Assembly (NCBI GenBank): GCA_001298545.1 | Contig: LJCX01000030.1 | Location: 248,001-312,000, forward strand | Reading direction: 5' to 3' | Length of the DNA stretch: 64,000 nt | Source of the DNA: Actinobacteria bacterium OV320 | GTDB taxonomy: Bacteria; Actinomycetota; Actinomycetes; Streptomycetales; Streptomycetaceae | Shown here: piece by piece, positions 51,866 to 60,939 of the stretch | Layout: every line of letters begins with the position of its first letter | Numbering within the stretch: the first letter of the stretch is position 1 | Translations under genes and position numbers: made by a program | The notes under the pieces: model-generated | The model's input: the letters and a program-made list of their open reading frames with translations, nothing else | Told to the model about the DNA's origin: nothing | Databases searched by the model: none

Positions 51866-51871
51866 TAGGCT
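51866..51871 (+). promoter_or_regulatory. -10 box (TAGGCT), start of the 51880 VOC gene
   Basis: TAGGCT ends 8 nt before ATG 51880; a weak GCAGGA directly before ATG is too close to be a normal ribosome site. Confidence 0.45.
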
Positions 51872-51879
51872 CGGGCAGG

Positions 51880-52512
51880 ATGAACACCATTCCCGCACGC
51901 CTCGACCACATCGTCCTCGCAACGCCCGATCTGGCGGCGACGGTCGCCGAGTTCACCCGGCGCACGGGAGTGGCCCCGGCGCCGGGCGGGGTGCATGTCG
52001 GGCTCGGCACCCGCAATTACCTGGTCGACCTCGGGCATCGCGCATATCTGGAGATCATCGGCCCGGATCCGGAACAGCCGACACCGTCCTACCCGCGTCC
52101 CTTCGGCGTGGACGCGCTCGCCTCCGCGCGGACGATCACCTGGGCCATCAGCCCGCCCGATCTGGACGCGACGGTCGAGGCCGCCCGCTCGCGGGGCTAC
52201 GACACCGGTGACGTACGGGAGATGAGCCGACGTCGTCCCGACGGAACTCTGCTGCGATGGCGGCTGACCGATGGCGGCTCCCCACATCCGTCCGGCCTGG
52301 TGCCGTTCCTCATCGACTGGGGCAGCACCACCCATCCCTCCGCCTCAGGCCTGCCCGTCAGTCCCCTGCTGGAACTGACCGCCACCGCTCCCGACCCCGA
52401 TGAGATCCGCCCTGTGCTGAGCACCCTCGGCACCGACCTCGCCCTCACCGAGGGCCCGGCGGGATTCTCGTTCACGGTGGACACACCCAACGGGCCGGTG
52501 ACCTTCGGCTGA
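51880..52512 (+). CDS. VOC-like protein (glyoxalase-like, two-module type)
   Basis: 210 residues. LDHIVLATPDLAATVAEFTRRTG opens the first VOC module; YLEIIGPDPEQP follows, then a second half with LVPFLIDWGSTTHP. This layout matches the glyoxalase-like domain family with an internal pair of modules. Substrate is unknown. Confidence 0.82.
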   Translation: MNTIPARLDHIVLATPDLAATVAEFTRRTGVAPAPGGVHVGLGTRNYLVDLGHRAYLEIIGPDPEQPTPSYPRPFGVDALASARTITWAISPPDLDATVEAARSRGYDTGDVREMSRRRPDGTLLRWRLTDGGSPHPSGLVPFLIDWGSTTHPSASGLPVSPLLELTATAPDPDEIRPVLSTLGTDLALTEGPAGFSFTVDTPNGPVTFG

Positions 52513-52825
52513 ACCGGAACCTGGTCGAGGTCGGCATCAGCGGACCTCGCGGCGGCGGCTGTCTCCTGCTCGTGCGGACCCCGGAGCCAACCGGCAGCAG
52601 CGGGCTCCTTCCGCCCCTGGCCGCGAATGTCGGCGCCCTCTCGTGACCGGCGGGCGAGAAGGTGATCGGTAGCAAAGCTCGGCCGGTCGTCGAAACGGGG
52701 CTGGGTTCCGTGTCCGCGCGGTCGGGCATCCGCCCACGGCGCCGTCCGGGTGTACGGAAAGGTTTTCCGGGGCTGTGTCCGTTTCCTTCAAGACCAGCCG
52801 CGGCAGCGCTGCCTACCGTTGCCGT
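52513..52825. other. 313-bp intergenic region with an inverted repeat
   Basis: No gene is supported. CGGAAA-GGT-TTTCCG at 52755-52769 is a candidate operator 57 bp before the next start. Confidence 0.4.
52814..52819 (+). promoter_or_regulatory. -10 box (TACCGT), leaderless start of the 52826 VOC gene
   Basis: TACCGT ends 6 nt before ATG 52826; no ribosome site is present. Confidence 0.45.
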
Positions 52826-53221
52826 ATGAGTCCACGATTCGATGCCATCGGCCTGGTCGTATCCGACATGGCCGCATCCGTCTCCTTCTACCGTCTGCTC
52901 GGTTTCACCTTTCCCGAGGGGGCCGAGCACGAGCCGCACACCGAGGCCGAACTGCCCGGTGGACTGCGGCTGTTGCTGGACACCGAGGACACCGTCCGCT
53001 CGTTCAACCCGGGATGGCAGCCGCCCTCCGGCGGTGGTCGGACCTCACTCGCGCTGCGCTGTGACACACCGGGCGACGTCGACACGGTGTACGAGGAGTT
53101 GCTGGGCGCCGGCCACCGAGGTGACCTGAAGCCGTGGGATGCCTTCTGGGGCCAGCGCTACGCCGTCGTGCTCGACCCCGACGGCAACGGCGTCGACCTG
53201 TTCGCGCCGCTCCCTCAGTAG
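52826..53221 (+). CDS. VOC-superfamily (glyoxalase/bleomycin-resistance-like) protein
   Basis: 131 residues, one VOC module: IGLVVSDMAASVSFYRLLGF at the start, TSLALRCDTPGDVDTVYEEL in the middle and YAVVLDPDGNGVDLFAP at the end. The usual metal-binding His/Glu positions are weak (Gly/Leu, Ala and Asp), so it may bind ligand without metal. It is convergent with the AraC gene, 10 bp apart; AraC-VOC pairs often work together. Confidence 0.87.
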   Translation: MSPRFDAIGLVVSDMAASVSFYRLLGFTFPEGAEHEPHTEAELPGGLRLLLDTEDTVRSFNPGWQPPSGGGRTSLALRCDTPGDVDTVYEELLGAGHRGDLKPWDAFWGQRYAVVLDPDGNGVDLFAPLPQ

Positions 53222-53231
53222 CGCAGCCCGC

Positions 53232-53906
53232 TCAACGCAGGAGGGCGCCCAGCGTGAGGCCTGTGAACTCCCTGACGTCCCGGGAGAGATGGGCCTGGTC
53301 GGCGTAACCGGCCCGGTTGGCCGTGTCCGCGTACGGCACACCCTGCCGGGCCAGCGCCAGAGCCCGTTGCAGGCGCAGGATCCGGGCCAGCGTCTTGGGG
53401 CCGTAGCCGAAGGCGGTCAGCGAACGGCGATGCAACTGACGTGCTCCTAGGCCTAGTTCGTCGGCCGTTTCGGCCACCGCCCGACCTGCTGCGAGGGAGG
53501 TGACCAGTCGGCGCAGCGCCCGGTCCGGCGGCTCCGCCCTCTCCAGCGCCAGTTCCTCCAATGCCACCGCCGGGTGCGGGGCCGCGGCGACCCGGTCGGC
53601 AAGGCGACGTACCTCCGGTGCGGTCCACAGGTCGGCCAACTCGACGCGGCGGTCGCGTAGTTCATGGGCCGGTACGCCGAGCAGCGCGGGCGCGGTGCCG
53701 GGGAACAGGCGGATGCCCGCCCAGGTCACGGGCGGACCGTCGGGTACATGAGCGCGGGTGTCCGGTCCGGCGACCAGCAGTCTGTCTTCGCGCCACAGCA
53801 GGTCCATACAGCCGTCCGGGAGGACGGGAAGCGTGCCGGGTGCCCCGGACGGCGTGTTCGTCCACACCACCGCCCCGGCCAGCCGGGAGGGCCGCTCCTC
53901 GTACAT
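53232..53906 (-). CDS. AraC-family transcriptional regulator
   Basis: 224 residues. A compact N-terminal ligand-like part (LPDGCMDLLWREDRLLVAGPDTR) resembles the DUF6597-type domain of small AraC proteins. The C-terminal 95 residues carry the AraC double helix-turn-helix (AVAETADELGLGARQLHRRSLTAFGYGPKTL; YADTANRAGYADQAHLSRDV). The signal and targets are unknown. The upstream gap holds several palindromic words. Confidence 0.87.
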   Translation of the reverse strand: MYEERPSRLAGAVVWTNTPSGAPGTLPVLPDGCMDLLWREDRLLVAGPDTRAHVPDGPPVTWAGIRLFPGTAPALLGVPAHELRDRRVELADLWTAPEVRRLADRVAAAPHPAVALEELALERAEPPDRALRRLVTSLAAGRAVAETADELGLGARQLHRRSLTAFGYGPKTLARILRLQRALALARQGVPYADTANRAGYADQAHLSRDVREFTGLTLGALLR

Positions 53907-54249
53907 GTACGCCAGGCTACGCCGCCGGGATCCGGGACGCCGGTACGGAGCCGCCGTGCTTTCTGTCCCGCTTCCACGCTTCCACCAGCGCCTCCTGCGT
54001 GAAGGGGCCGCCGTCCGCGCGGTGCAGCAGCGTTCGTTTCCGCGGCCGGAAACCGGATTTCCTCATGTCGCGACGTCCGCCCCGGCGGCTCACAGCGAAA
54101 CAGGCCGACGCAGTGCCGCTCGCCGCAACGGCGAGGAAACCGCAAGAAACCGCATACCGCCGCCTGCCAAACGCTTTCACCGCCCCGATCCGGAGATCGT
54201 CATAGGCATGGCGTCAGGCCTTGCTACAGCCAGCGACCGAAACGCGATC

Positions 54250-54263
54250 GGAAACACGTTTCC
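54250..54263. promoter_or_regulatory. GGAAAC-AC-GTTTCC inverted repeat
   Basis: A 6-bp perfect inverted repeat with a 2-bp spacer, about 340 bp upstream of the 53906 AraC start. It is a candidate operator or another instance of the window-wide GGAAAC word. Confidence 0.35.
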
Positions 54264-54343
54264 CCCGCCCCCCTGGCTCTCCTCCGCAATGCACCCACCC
54301 GAGCAGGGCACCGCATCGCCCGCACCGGCGCCCCGGCCGTCCC

Positions 54344-54351
54344 AACCGGTT
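54344..54351. promoter_or_regulatory. AACCGGTT palindrome (site 5)
   Basis: Context CCCAACCGGTTATCCG, in the gap between two AraC genes. No obvious target gene starts nearby on the right. Confidence 0.4.
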
Positions 54352-54420
54352 ATCCGATGCATCCGCTGCATCCGATACTTCCGGTCCGTCCGCCCAGTTC
54401 CCCACTCCCCCGAACCCTCC

Positions 54421-55392
54421 CTAAGCCACCCGCGTCCGGTGTTCCTGCGGGCTCACGCCGTACGCCCGCTTGAAGGCGCTGGACAGGGCGAAAGCGCTGC
54501 CGTAACCGACCTGGCGGGCGATCGCGCCGATCGTGTCCTCGGTGTCGCGCAGTCGGTCGGCGGCGAGAGCCAGGCGCCGGCCGGTGAGGTAGGCCATCGG
54601 GGGTTCGCCCACGAGCTCGCTGAAGCGGCGGGCCATGGCCGCCCGGGAGACACCCGCCTTCGCGGCAAGGGAAGCGACGGTCCAGGGGTGCGCCGGGTCG
54701 TCCTGGACCAGCCGTAGAACGCGGCCCACGACCGGGTCGGCCAGCGCCTGGTACCAGGCCGGCGCCGCCGCTTCCGGGCGGGAGAACCAGGCCCGCAGCG
54801 CGGCGATGACCAGGAGGTCGAGCAGGCGGTCGAGGACGACCTCCTGACCTGGTTCGTCGCGGATGATCTCCTCCGTGAGCAGGGGGGTGAGCGGGCACTG
54901 CCAGACGTCGGAGGTCAGGGAGAGCAGTGGGGGCAGCGCATCCAGCAGTCGGCCGCTGATCTCACCCTGCATCAGGTAGGTGCCGATCAGCACGACGGTG
55001 GAGCCGTCCAGTCGGTCGCCCCAGGTGCGTACACCCAGATCCATGGAGCCGTTCAGGAGGCGCCCGTCGGGGTACGCGCACTGTCCGCCGGGGAGGATCA
55101 GCGCCTGTGGGGGCGTGCCGGGGGCATCGGCGCAGGTGTAGGGGGCGGGGCCGCGGGCGATGGCGAGGTCGCCGGCCCGCAGGCGGACGGTCTCCCCGTC
55201 GTCCGGCACGACCCAGCCCTCGCCGCGCACCATGAGCATCACCGTCAGCGGGGCTCGGTCCTCGACCCGTACGGCCCAGGGTGGGTCGAAGCACGCGCGG
55301 ATCATGAGGGCGCCACGCGCGCGTGGACCCTCCAGCAGGCCTGCAAGGGGGTCCCCCCGCGTGAGCATGTTCGAGCGTGGGGGAGCGTCCAT
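54421..55392 (-). CDS. AraC-family regulator with cupin-type sensor domain
   Basis: 323 residues. The N-terminal half is the AraC cupin (cupin_6 type: LTVMLMVRGEGWVVPDDGETVRL, GDLAIARG). The C-terminal 100 residues hold the two helix-turn-helices (WTVASLAAKAGVSRAAMARRF; IGAIARQVGYGSAFALSSAF). It is divergent from the NAD(P)-binding protein gene at 55473 with an 80-bp gap, the classic arrangement for an AraC regulator and its target. Confidence 0.92.
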   Translation of the reverse strand: MDAPPRSNMLTRGDPLAGLLEGPRARGALMIRACFDPPWAVRVEDRAPLTVMLMVRGEGWVVPDDGETVRLRAGDLAIARGPAPYTCADAPGTPPQALILPGGQCAYPDGRLLNGSMDLGVRTWGDRLDGSTVVLIGTYLMQGEISGRLLDALPPLLSLTSDVWQCPLTPLLTEEIIRDEPGQEVVLDRLLDLLVIAALRAWFSRPEAAAPAWYQALADPVVGRVLRLVQDDPAHPWTVASLAAKAGVSRAAMARRFSELVGEPPMAYLTGRRLALAADRLRDTEDTIGAIARQVGYGSAFALSSAFKRAYGVSPQEHRTRVA

Positions 55393-55472
55393 GCGGCAAG
55401 CGTAGACGCGCGCTTATGGGAATGAGCCGTTCAGCGATGGGACCGTGCGGCGTACGGCAGTTGACTGAAGGC

Positions 55473-56312
55473 ATGACACAGAACACGGCACAGCGGATGA
55501 CGGTGGTGGTGACCGGCGCGTCCGGTCGTACGGGCAGCCGGGTGGCGCAGGCGGCCGAGGCGGCCGGGCTGACGGTGCGGGCGGCCTCGCGCGCGCAGGG
55601 GTTCGACTGGCACGACGGCTCGACGTGGGCGGACGTGCTGCGCGGCGCGGACGCGGCGTACCTGGTGCATCCCTCGGACGTGGGGGCGCCGGACGCGGCC
55701 GACGCGGTGGGACGGCTGGCCAGGGAGGCGGTCGCGCTCGGGGTGCGGCGGCTGGTGCTGTTGTCGTCGCGGGGTGAGGAGCGGGCGCTGCCGACCGAGG
55801 AGGCGCTGCGGGCGTCGGGCGCGGACTGGACGGTGGTGCGGGCCGCGTGGTTCGCACAGAACTTCAGTGAGGGGCCGCTGGTGGAGGGGCTTCGGCAGAG
55901 TGGGGAGCTTGTGTTCGCGGGTGGGGAGGTACCGGAGCCGTTCGTCGACCTGCGGGATGTCGCCGACGTGGTGGTGAAAACGCTTACCGAGGGCGACCGG
56001 TACGTGGGCCAGACACTCGAGGTGTCCGGGCCACGCCTGCTGACGTTCCGGGAAGCGGTTGCGGAAGTAGGGCGGGCCGCCGGGCGCGAGCTGACGTACA
56101 CGCCCGTGCCGGCGCATCAGTACGGTGAGCAGTTGGCCGGGTTCGGGGTTCCCGCGGAGGAAGTCGCGTTCCTGGTGGAGTTGTTCGAGTCGCTGCTGGA
56201 CGGTCGTAACGCCTATCTCTCGGACGGCGTCCGACAGGTGCTCGGCCGCGAGCCGCGTGACTTCACGGAGTTCGCGAAGGAGTCGGCGGGGGCGGGCGTC
56301 TGGAAGGCGTAG
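55473..56312 (+). CDS. NmrA-like NAD(P)-binding protein
   Basis: 279 residues. The Rossmann start VVVTGASGRTGSRVAQAAEAAG is followed by VRRLVLLSSRGEE and WTVVRAAWFAQNFSEG, characteristic of atypical short-chain dehydrogenases of the NmrA group, which act as redox sensors or quinone reductases. The catalytic Tyr of classical SDR enzymes is not in place. The divergent AraC gene (start 55392) is its probable regulator. Confidence 0.88.
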   Translation: MTQNTAQRMTVVVTGASGRTGSRVAQAAEAAGLTVRAASRAQGFDWHDGSTWADVLRGADAAYLVHPSDVGAPDAADAVGRLAREAVALGVRRLVLLSSRGEERALPTEEALRASGADWTVVRAAWFAQNFSEGPLVEGLRQSGELVFAGGEVPEPFVDLRDVADVVVKTLTEGDRYVGQTLEVSGPRLLTFREAVAEVGRAAGRELTYTPVPAHQYGEQLAGFGVPAEEVAFLVELFESLLDGRNAYLSDGVRQVLGREPRDFTEFAKESAGAGVWKA

Positions 56313-56395
56313 GTAGCGCGTTTCCGGGAGCGCTCCGGGGCCTCGCTTCTCGCTCCTCCTCGGTTCGCGCTGCGGGAACTCACCTCCCGGAGGGG

Positions 56396-57577
56396 TCATC
56401 TCTCCGGGGGCTGTTCCTCCCCGTTGCCGCCGTTTCCCCCGTGGGCCTTCGGATAACTCTTCGCATGCGTCCGGAAACGTCCCGTCACGTCCTCCGGGGG
56501 AAGAAAGCGGGACCACCGCTCGGGAAACTCGGACGGCATGTCGGGATCGTCGGGGTCGTCGTCCTCGTGGGAGCGGATCGCGGCCATGCGAGCGACGTAC
56601 TCCGCGGCCTCCTCCTCCCGAAGCCGTTCGTTGGCGGCGCGGGCCGCGGCCGTCGCGGCGGCCGGCCAGACCCGGTCGATCGCGGCGTTGACGGCGGCGC
56701 CGACCAGCACGGCGAACGCGGACACGCCGATCCACAGCAGTACGGCGACTGCGGCCGCGAGGGAACCGTAGATCGTGGCGCCCTCGATCGTGTTCGTCAG
56801 GTAGATGCGCAGCAGGAAACTGCCGAGCACCCACATGGCGAGGGCGACGAGCGCGCCGGGAACGTCCTCGATCCACGGCGAGCGCACGGGTACGGAGACG
56901 TGGTAGAGCGTTGTCAGAAACGCGATGGACAGGACGATCACGACCGGCCAGTACAGGACCTGCACCACGGTGGTCGACCAGGGGACGATCCGCACCACCG
57001 CGTCCGGCCCGGCGACCATCAGCGGCAGCGCGACCGAGCCGATCAGCAGGGCCCCGACGAACAGCAGGAAGGCCACCAGTCGCGTCTTGACGATGCCGCG
57101 CACGCCGTCGAGGCCGTACATCACGGTGATGGTGTCGATGAAGACGTTCACCGCGCGCGAGCCCGACCAGAGCGCGAACAGGAAGCCGATGGAGATGACG
57201 TCGGGGCGGCCGCCCTTCATCACGTCGTCGAGGATCGGCTGGGCGATCTGCCTGACGCCCTTGTCCGAGAGGACCGTGCGGGAGGCGTCGAGGAGGTTGG
57301 CCTCCAGGCTGGTGATGGTGTCGGTACCGGTCCAGTCGTCGACGTAGCCGAGCAGTCCGATGAGGCTGAGCAGCAGCGGCGGCACGGACAGCAACGTGAA
57401 GAAAGCGGCTTCGGCGGCGAGACCGAGGATGCGGTACTCGATGCAGGTGTTGGTGGTGTCCTTCAACAGCAGCCAGGCTGTCCGTCGCTTGGAAACGTTG
57501 CGGTAAAGGGCACGCGCCCGGTGGAGACGCCCGGTGGGGCTCCCGGGTTGCTCGGGTGACTGACTTCCTGGCTGCAC
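56396..57577 (-). CDS. YihY/BrkB-family membrane protein
   Basis: 393 residues from GTG 57577. The family core of six or so membrane spans begins with EYRILGLAAEAAFFTLLSVPPLLLSLIGLLGYV; the central blocks SGSRAVNVFIDTITVMYG and GALVALAMWVLGSFLLRIYL are typical. A TAGGG word directly precedes the start. The C-terminal 90 residues are cytoplasmic, rich in Arg/Glu/Asp. BrkB-type proteins have no agreed function; RNase BN naming of this family is historical. Confidence 0.88.
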   Translation of the reverse strand: MQPGSQSPEQPGSPTGRLHRARALYRNVSKRRTAWLLLKDTTNTCIEYRILGLAAEAAFFTLLSVPPLLLSLIGLLGYVDDWTGTDTITSLEANLLDASRTVLSDKGVRQIAQPILDDVMKGGRPDVISIGFLFALWSGSRAVNVFIDTITVMYGLDGVRGIVKTRLVAFLLFVGALLIGSVALPLMVAGPDAVVRIVPWSTTVVQVLYWPVVIVLSIAFLTTLYHVSVPVRSPWIEDVPGALVALAMWVLGSFLLRIYLTNTIEGATIYGSLAAAVAVLLWIGVSAFAVLVGAAVNAAIDRVWPAAATAAARAANERLREEEAAEYVARMAAIRSHEDDDPDDPDMPSEFPERWSRFLPPEDVTGRFRTHAKSYPKAHGGNGGNGEEQPPER

Positions 57578-57689
57578 GCCCTAAAGGTATCCGCCGTTCG
57601 GGGCTGCACTCACCTCCGGCAAGGCCACTTCACCGGGTCGGGGAGCGGCACGCGCGCTGCCGGGTGGCCATGACCGTCGTACCCGGGGG

Positions 57690-57695
57690 TAGGTT
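57690..57695 (+). promoter_or_regulatory. -10 box (TAGGTT), leaderless start of the AidB-type gene
   Basis: TAGGTT ends 6 nt before ATG 57702; no ribosome site is present. Confidence 0.5.
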
Positions 57696-57701
57696 CGGGC
57701 T

Positions 57702-59351
57702 ATGGCAGGCACCACGCACACCGTGACCAACCAGCCCCCGCCCCTGACCGGGTACGACGTGTACGGCGCCGATCAAGCGCTGGTGGCGGCCGTGGAACGG
57801 CATCTTGATCCGGAGCTGCTCGACGAGGCGCACGGTGAGTTGTCCGCGCTCGGCCGGGCGGCCGGATCGGAGCAGCTGCACGAATGGGCGGTGCAGGCCA
57901 ACGAGTATCCGCCGAAACTGTGTACGCACGACCGGTACGGGCACCGCATCGACGAGGTCGACTTCCATCCGGCCTGGCACCGGCTGCTGGGCAAGGGGGT
58001 CGGAGCCCATCTGACGGATGCCTGGGTGCGGCCGGGCGGGCATGTGCGCCGGGCGGCGGGTTTCCTGGTGTGGACCCAGGTGGAGGCGGGCAACGGCTGT
58101 CCGCTGTCGATGACCCACGCGGCGGTGCCCGCGTTGCGCGCCGATCCGGAGCTGGCCGCCGAGTGGGAGCCCCGGCTGACGTCCACGATCTACGACCGCG
58201 AGCTGCGGCCGGCCCGGCTGAAGGCCGGGGCCCTGTTCGGCATGGGCATGACGGAGAAACAGGGTGGCAGCGACGTCCGGGCGAACGCGACGGTCGCCAC
58301 TCCTCTCGCCGAGGACGGGACGTACGAACTGACCGGGCACAAGTGGTTCTGTTCGGCGCCCATGTCGGACGGTTTCCTGGTGCTCGCGCAGGCGGCCCCT
58401 TTCCGGGGCGAAGGCGGGCTCACCTGTTTCCTCGTGCCGCGGGTGCTGGAAGACGGTACCCGCAACGTTTTCCGCCTCCAGCGGCTCAAGGACAAGCTGG
58501 GAAACAGGTCCAACGCGTCCGCCGAGGTCGAGTTCGACGGGACGTGGGCCCGTCGGGTCGGTGAGGAGGGGCGCGGGCTGCGCACCATCATCGACATGGT
58601 GGCGGCGACCCGGCTCGACTGTGTGCTGGGCTCGGCGGGGCTGATGCGGCAGGCGGTGGCGCAGGCGATCCATCACTGCACCCACCGTGAGGTGTTCGGC
58701 GGGAAACTCGTCGACAAGCCGCTGATGCGCAACGTTCTGGCCGACCTCGCGCTGGAGTCGGAGGCGGCGACCGTGCTCGCGCTGCGGCTGGCGGCGGCCT
58801 ATGACGACGGTGGGGAGCAGGAGCGCGCGTTGCTGAGGATCGCGGTCCCGGCAGCCAAGTACTGGGTGACCAAGCGCTGCGCGCCGGTGGCGGTGGAGGC
58901 GTCGGAATGCCTGGGTGGAAACGGTTACGTCGAGGAGTCGGGGATGCCCCGGCTGGTGCGCGAGTCGCCGTTGAACTCGGTCTGGGAGGGCGCGGGCAAC
59001 ATCCAGGCACTGGACGTGCTGCGGGCACTGCAGCGGGAGCCCCAGGCGCTGAACGCCTATCTCCAGGAGGTGGGGCAGGCCCGCGGGGCCGATCACCGGC
59101 TGGACAAGGCGATCAAGGGCCTGCTGACGGAGCTGGCCGACCTGGACGGCGTCGAGGGACGGGCGCGCCGGCTGGCGGAGCGGTTCGCTCTGGTGCTTCA
59201 GGGGGCACTGCTCGTACGATTCGCGCCGCCGGAGGTCGCCGACGCGTTCTGCGCCTCGCGGCTGGGCGGGGACGGGGGCGCGGCCTTCGGGACACTGCCC
59301 CACACTCTCGACCTGGCGTCGATCGTCGAGCGGGCCGAACCCCGCTGCTGA
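57702..59351 (+). CDS. AidB-type acyl-CoA dehydrogenase
   Basis: 549 residues, the length of E. coli AidB (about 540). The FAD and substrate motifs GMGMTEKQGGSDVRAN, GHKWFCSAPMSDGFLVLAQ, LKDKLGNRSNAS, ECLGGNGYVEES and NSVWEGAGN with LDVLRAL match the AidB branch, which in E. coli is induced by alkylation and binds DNA. No alkylation genes are adjacent, though ada/ogt lie 48 kb away in the window. Gly-Gly-Asn at 58913-58922 uses the rare codons GGT GGA. Confidence 0.88.
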   Translation: MAGTTHTVTNQPPPLTGYDVYGADQALVAAVERHLDPELLDEAHGELSALGRAAGSEQLHEWAVQANEYPPKLCTHDRYGHRIDEVDFHPAWHRLLGKGVGAHLTDAWVRPGGHVRRAAGFLVWTQVEAGNGCPLSMTHAAVPALRADPELAAEWEPRLTSTIYDRELRPARLKAGALFGMGMTEKQGGSDVRANATVATPLAEDGTYELTGHKWFCSAPMSDGFLVLAQAAPFRGEGGLTCFLVPRVLEDGTRNVFRLQRLKDKLGNRSNASAEVEFDGTWARRVGEEGRGLRTIIDMVAATRLDCVLGSAGLMRQAVAQAIHHCTHREVFGGKLVDKPLMRNVLADLALESEAATVLALRLAAAYDDGGEQERALLRIAVPAAKYWVTKRCAPVAVEASECLGGNGYVEESGMPRLVRESPLNSVWEGAGNIQALDVLRALQREPQALNAYLQEVGQARGADHRLDKAIKGLLTELADLDGVEGRARRLAERFALVLQGALLVRFAPPEVADAFCASRLGGDGGAAFGTLPHTLDLASIVERAEPRC

Positions 59352-59376
59352 CCGCGCCGGCCTGCGCGAACAGGAA

Positions 59377-59414
59377 GCGGGGGTGGTGCTGCGCCGACAC
59401 GGCACCACCCCCGC
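59377..59414 (+). terminator. Perfect 13-bp hairpin after the AidB-type gene
   Basis: GCGGGGGTGGTGC (59377-59389) pairs with 59402-59414 around a 12-nt loop, 25 bp past the stop codon. Confidence 0.7.
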
Positions 59415-59652
59415 CGCAATGGCCCTGCGAGGCCAGAATCGCCGCTCGGGACGACGTGGCTCAAGTTTCAAACAGCCTGTGGACGTTCACCAGGGTTGCA
59501 GGGGGTTGCAACTTGTCGGTGGTTGTGACCGGACTATGCCCCTCCGTCACCTGTGGACGGCAAGATGGGGCCTTCAGCAAGACCGGAAACAGTCGGCGCA
59601 GAAACTTGACATCCGGTTGTCCGACTGTGTGTTCCCGGGAGGCCCAGTGGCG

Positions 59653-60939
59653 ATGCCACCGATGAACGTGCCGCAGCTCGCGGCCGTCGACGCCGCGCGG
59701 GCGGCACGGGTGCTCAACGAGGTGCGCGACGCCCGGCTGGCCGGTCAGCAGACGCGCGTCGCCCCGCGCCCGGTGATCGAGCAGTCCTGGGAACGGATGC
59801 TGCGCAGCGGTGTCGACCCGGACCACGATTTCCGGGCGGGGCTGCTCAGTGCCGACGAAGTGCGGCGCAGGCGGGAGGAGTCGCCGTTGCGGGAGGTGCT
59901 CCCGGTGCTGCGTGAAGGGCTGTTGTCGGTCGCGGACGTCGCCCACCACATCATGGTCGTCGCCGACGAGGAGGGCCGGGTGCTGTGGCGTGAGGGCTGC
60001 GGACCCGTGCTGCGCAAGGCCGACGGGCTCGGCTTCGAGCTGGGCGCGGACTGGGGCGAGGCCGTGGTCGGCACCAACGGCGTGGGCACGCCGGCGGTGG
60101 TGCGCCGTCCCGTGCAGGTGTTCGCCGCCGAGCACTTCGTGCGCTCGCACGCGGCCTGGACCTGCGCGGGCGCCCCGATCACCGACCCGCGCAACGGCCG
60201 GCTGCTCGGTGTGGTCGATGTCAGTGGGCCGCTGGAGACGATGCATCCGGCCACGCTCGCCTGGGTCGACGCGGTGGCGAAGCTCGCCGAGTCCAGGTTG
60301 CGGGAGAGGCACCTGGGGTCATTGGAGCGGTTGCGCGCGGTGGCGGCACCGGTGCTGGCCCGGCTGGGCGGCCGGGCGGCGGCGGTGGACCGGGACGGGT
60401 GGACGGCCGCCGTGACCGGGATGCCGTACGCGAGCCGTATCGCGCTGCCCAAGTCGTCGTCCCCGGGCCGCCGCTGGCTCCCGGCACTGGGGCTGTGTTC
60501 GATGGAGCCGCTGGCCGGGGGCTGGCTGGTGCGGTCGGTGGACGAGAGCGCGGAGTCGGCGCCGCACGGCGCGAGCCGGATCGTGCTGGACCTGACCCGG
60601 CCCCGGCGCTGGTCGGTGACGGTGTCGGGGGGCGCGGGTTCGTGGTCGCACGAACTCAGTCCCCGGCACGCCGAGTTGCTCTACCTGCTGGCGGCCGACC
60701 GGGGCGGCCGCAGCGCGGCGGGCCTGGCCGAGGACATGTTCGGCGACCCGGGCCGTACGGTGACGGTGCGGGCCGAGATGTCCCGGGTGCGGCGGTATCT
60801 CGGGGGTTTCCTGGAACATCGGCCGTATCGTTTCTGCGAGGACGCCGAGCTCGAGGTGCTCCTTCCGGCGGATCCTAAGGGTCTGCTGCCGCATTCGACC
60901 GCGCCCGCGGTGGTGAGAAACCGGGCGGCGGCGCCGTAG
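59653..60939 (+). CDS. GAF-domain transcriptional regulator
   Basis: 428 residues from ATG 59653; GTG 59647 six bases upstream is an equal alternative behind GGGAGG. The N-terminal part (IEQSWERMLRSGVDPD ... ADVAHHIMVVADEEGRVLWREG ... DWGEAVVGTNGVGTP) is the GAF region of the AcoR-type activators found in Streptomyces without an AAA+ domain. The C-terminal 120 residues (LSPRHAELLYLLAADRGGRSAAGLAEDMFG) form a winged-helix-like output domain. The preceding AidB-type gene on the same strand is a likely target. Confidence 0.85.
   Translation: MPPMNVPQLAAVDAARAARVLNEVRDARLAGQQTRVAPRPVIEQSWERMLRSGVDPDHDFRAGLLSADEVRRRREESPLREVLPVLREGLLSVADVAHHIMVVADEEGRVLWREGCGPVLRKADGLGFELGADWGEAVVGTNGVGTPAVVRRPVQVFAAEHFVRSHAAWTCAGAPITDPRNGRLLGVVDVSGPLETMHPATLAWVDAVAKLAESRLRERHLGSLERLRAVAAPVLARLGGRAAAVDRDGWTAAVTGMPYASRIALPKSSSPGRRWLPALGLCSMEPLAGGWLVRSVDESAESAPHGASRIVLDLTRPRRWSVTVSGGAGSWSHELSPRHAELLYLLAADRGGRSAAGLAEDMFGDPGRTVTVRAEMSRVRRYLGGFLEHRPYRFCEDAELEVLLPADPKGLLPHSTAPAVVRNRAAAP

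Larger units (their letters stand above)
51492..51879. other. 388-bp divergent region before ThuA and VOC genes
   Basis: Both flanking genes have TAGGCT boxes close to their ATG codons (51499-51504 minus, 51866-51871 plus). AACCGGTT site 4 is at 51592. No gene is supported inside. Confidence 0.55.
53907..54420. other. 514-bp region between two AraC genes
   Basis: No gene is supported. The region is unusually rich in GAAAC/GTTTC words (near 54037-54070 and 54129-54150) and holds GGAAAC-AC-GTTTCC at 54250-54263 and AACCGGTT site 5 at 54344. A GCATCCG repeat lies near 54357-54377. Confidence 0.5.
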
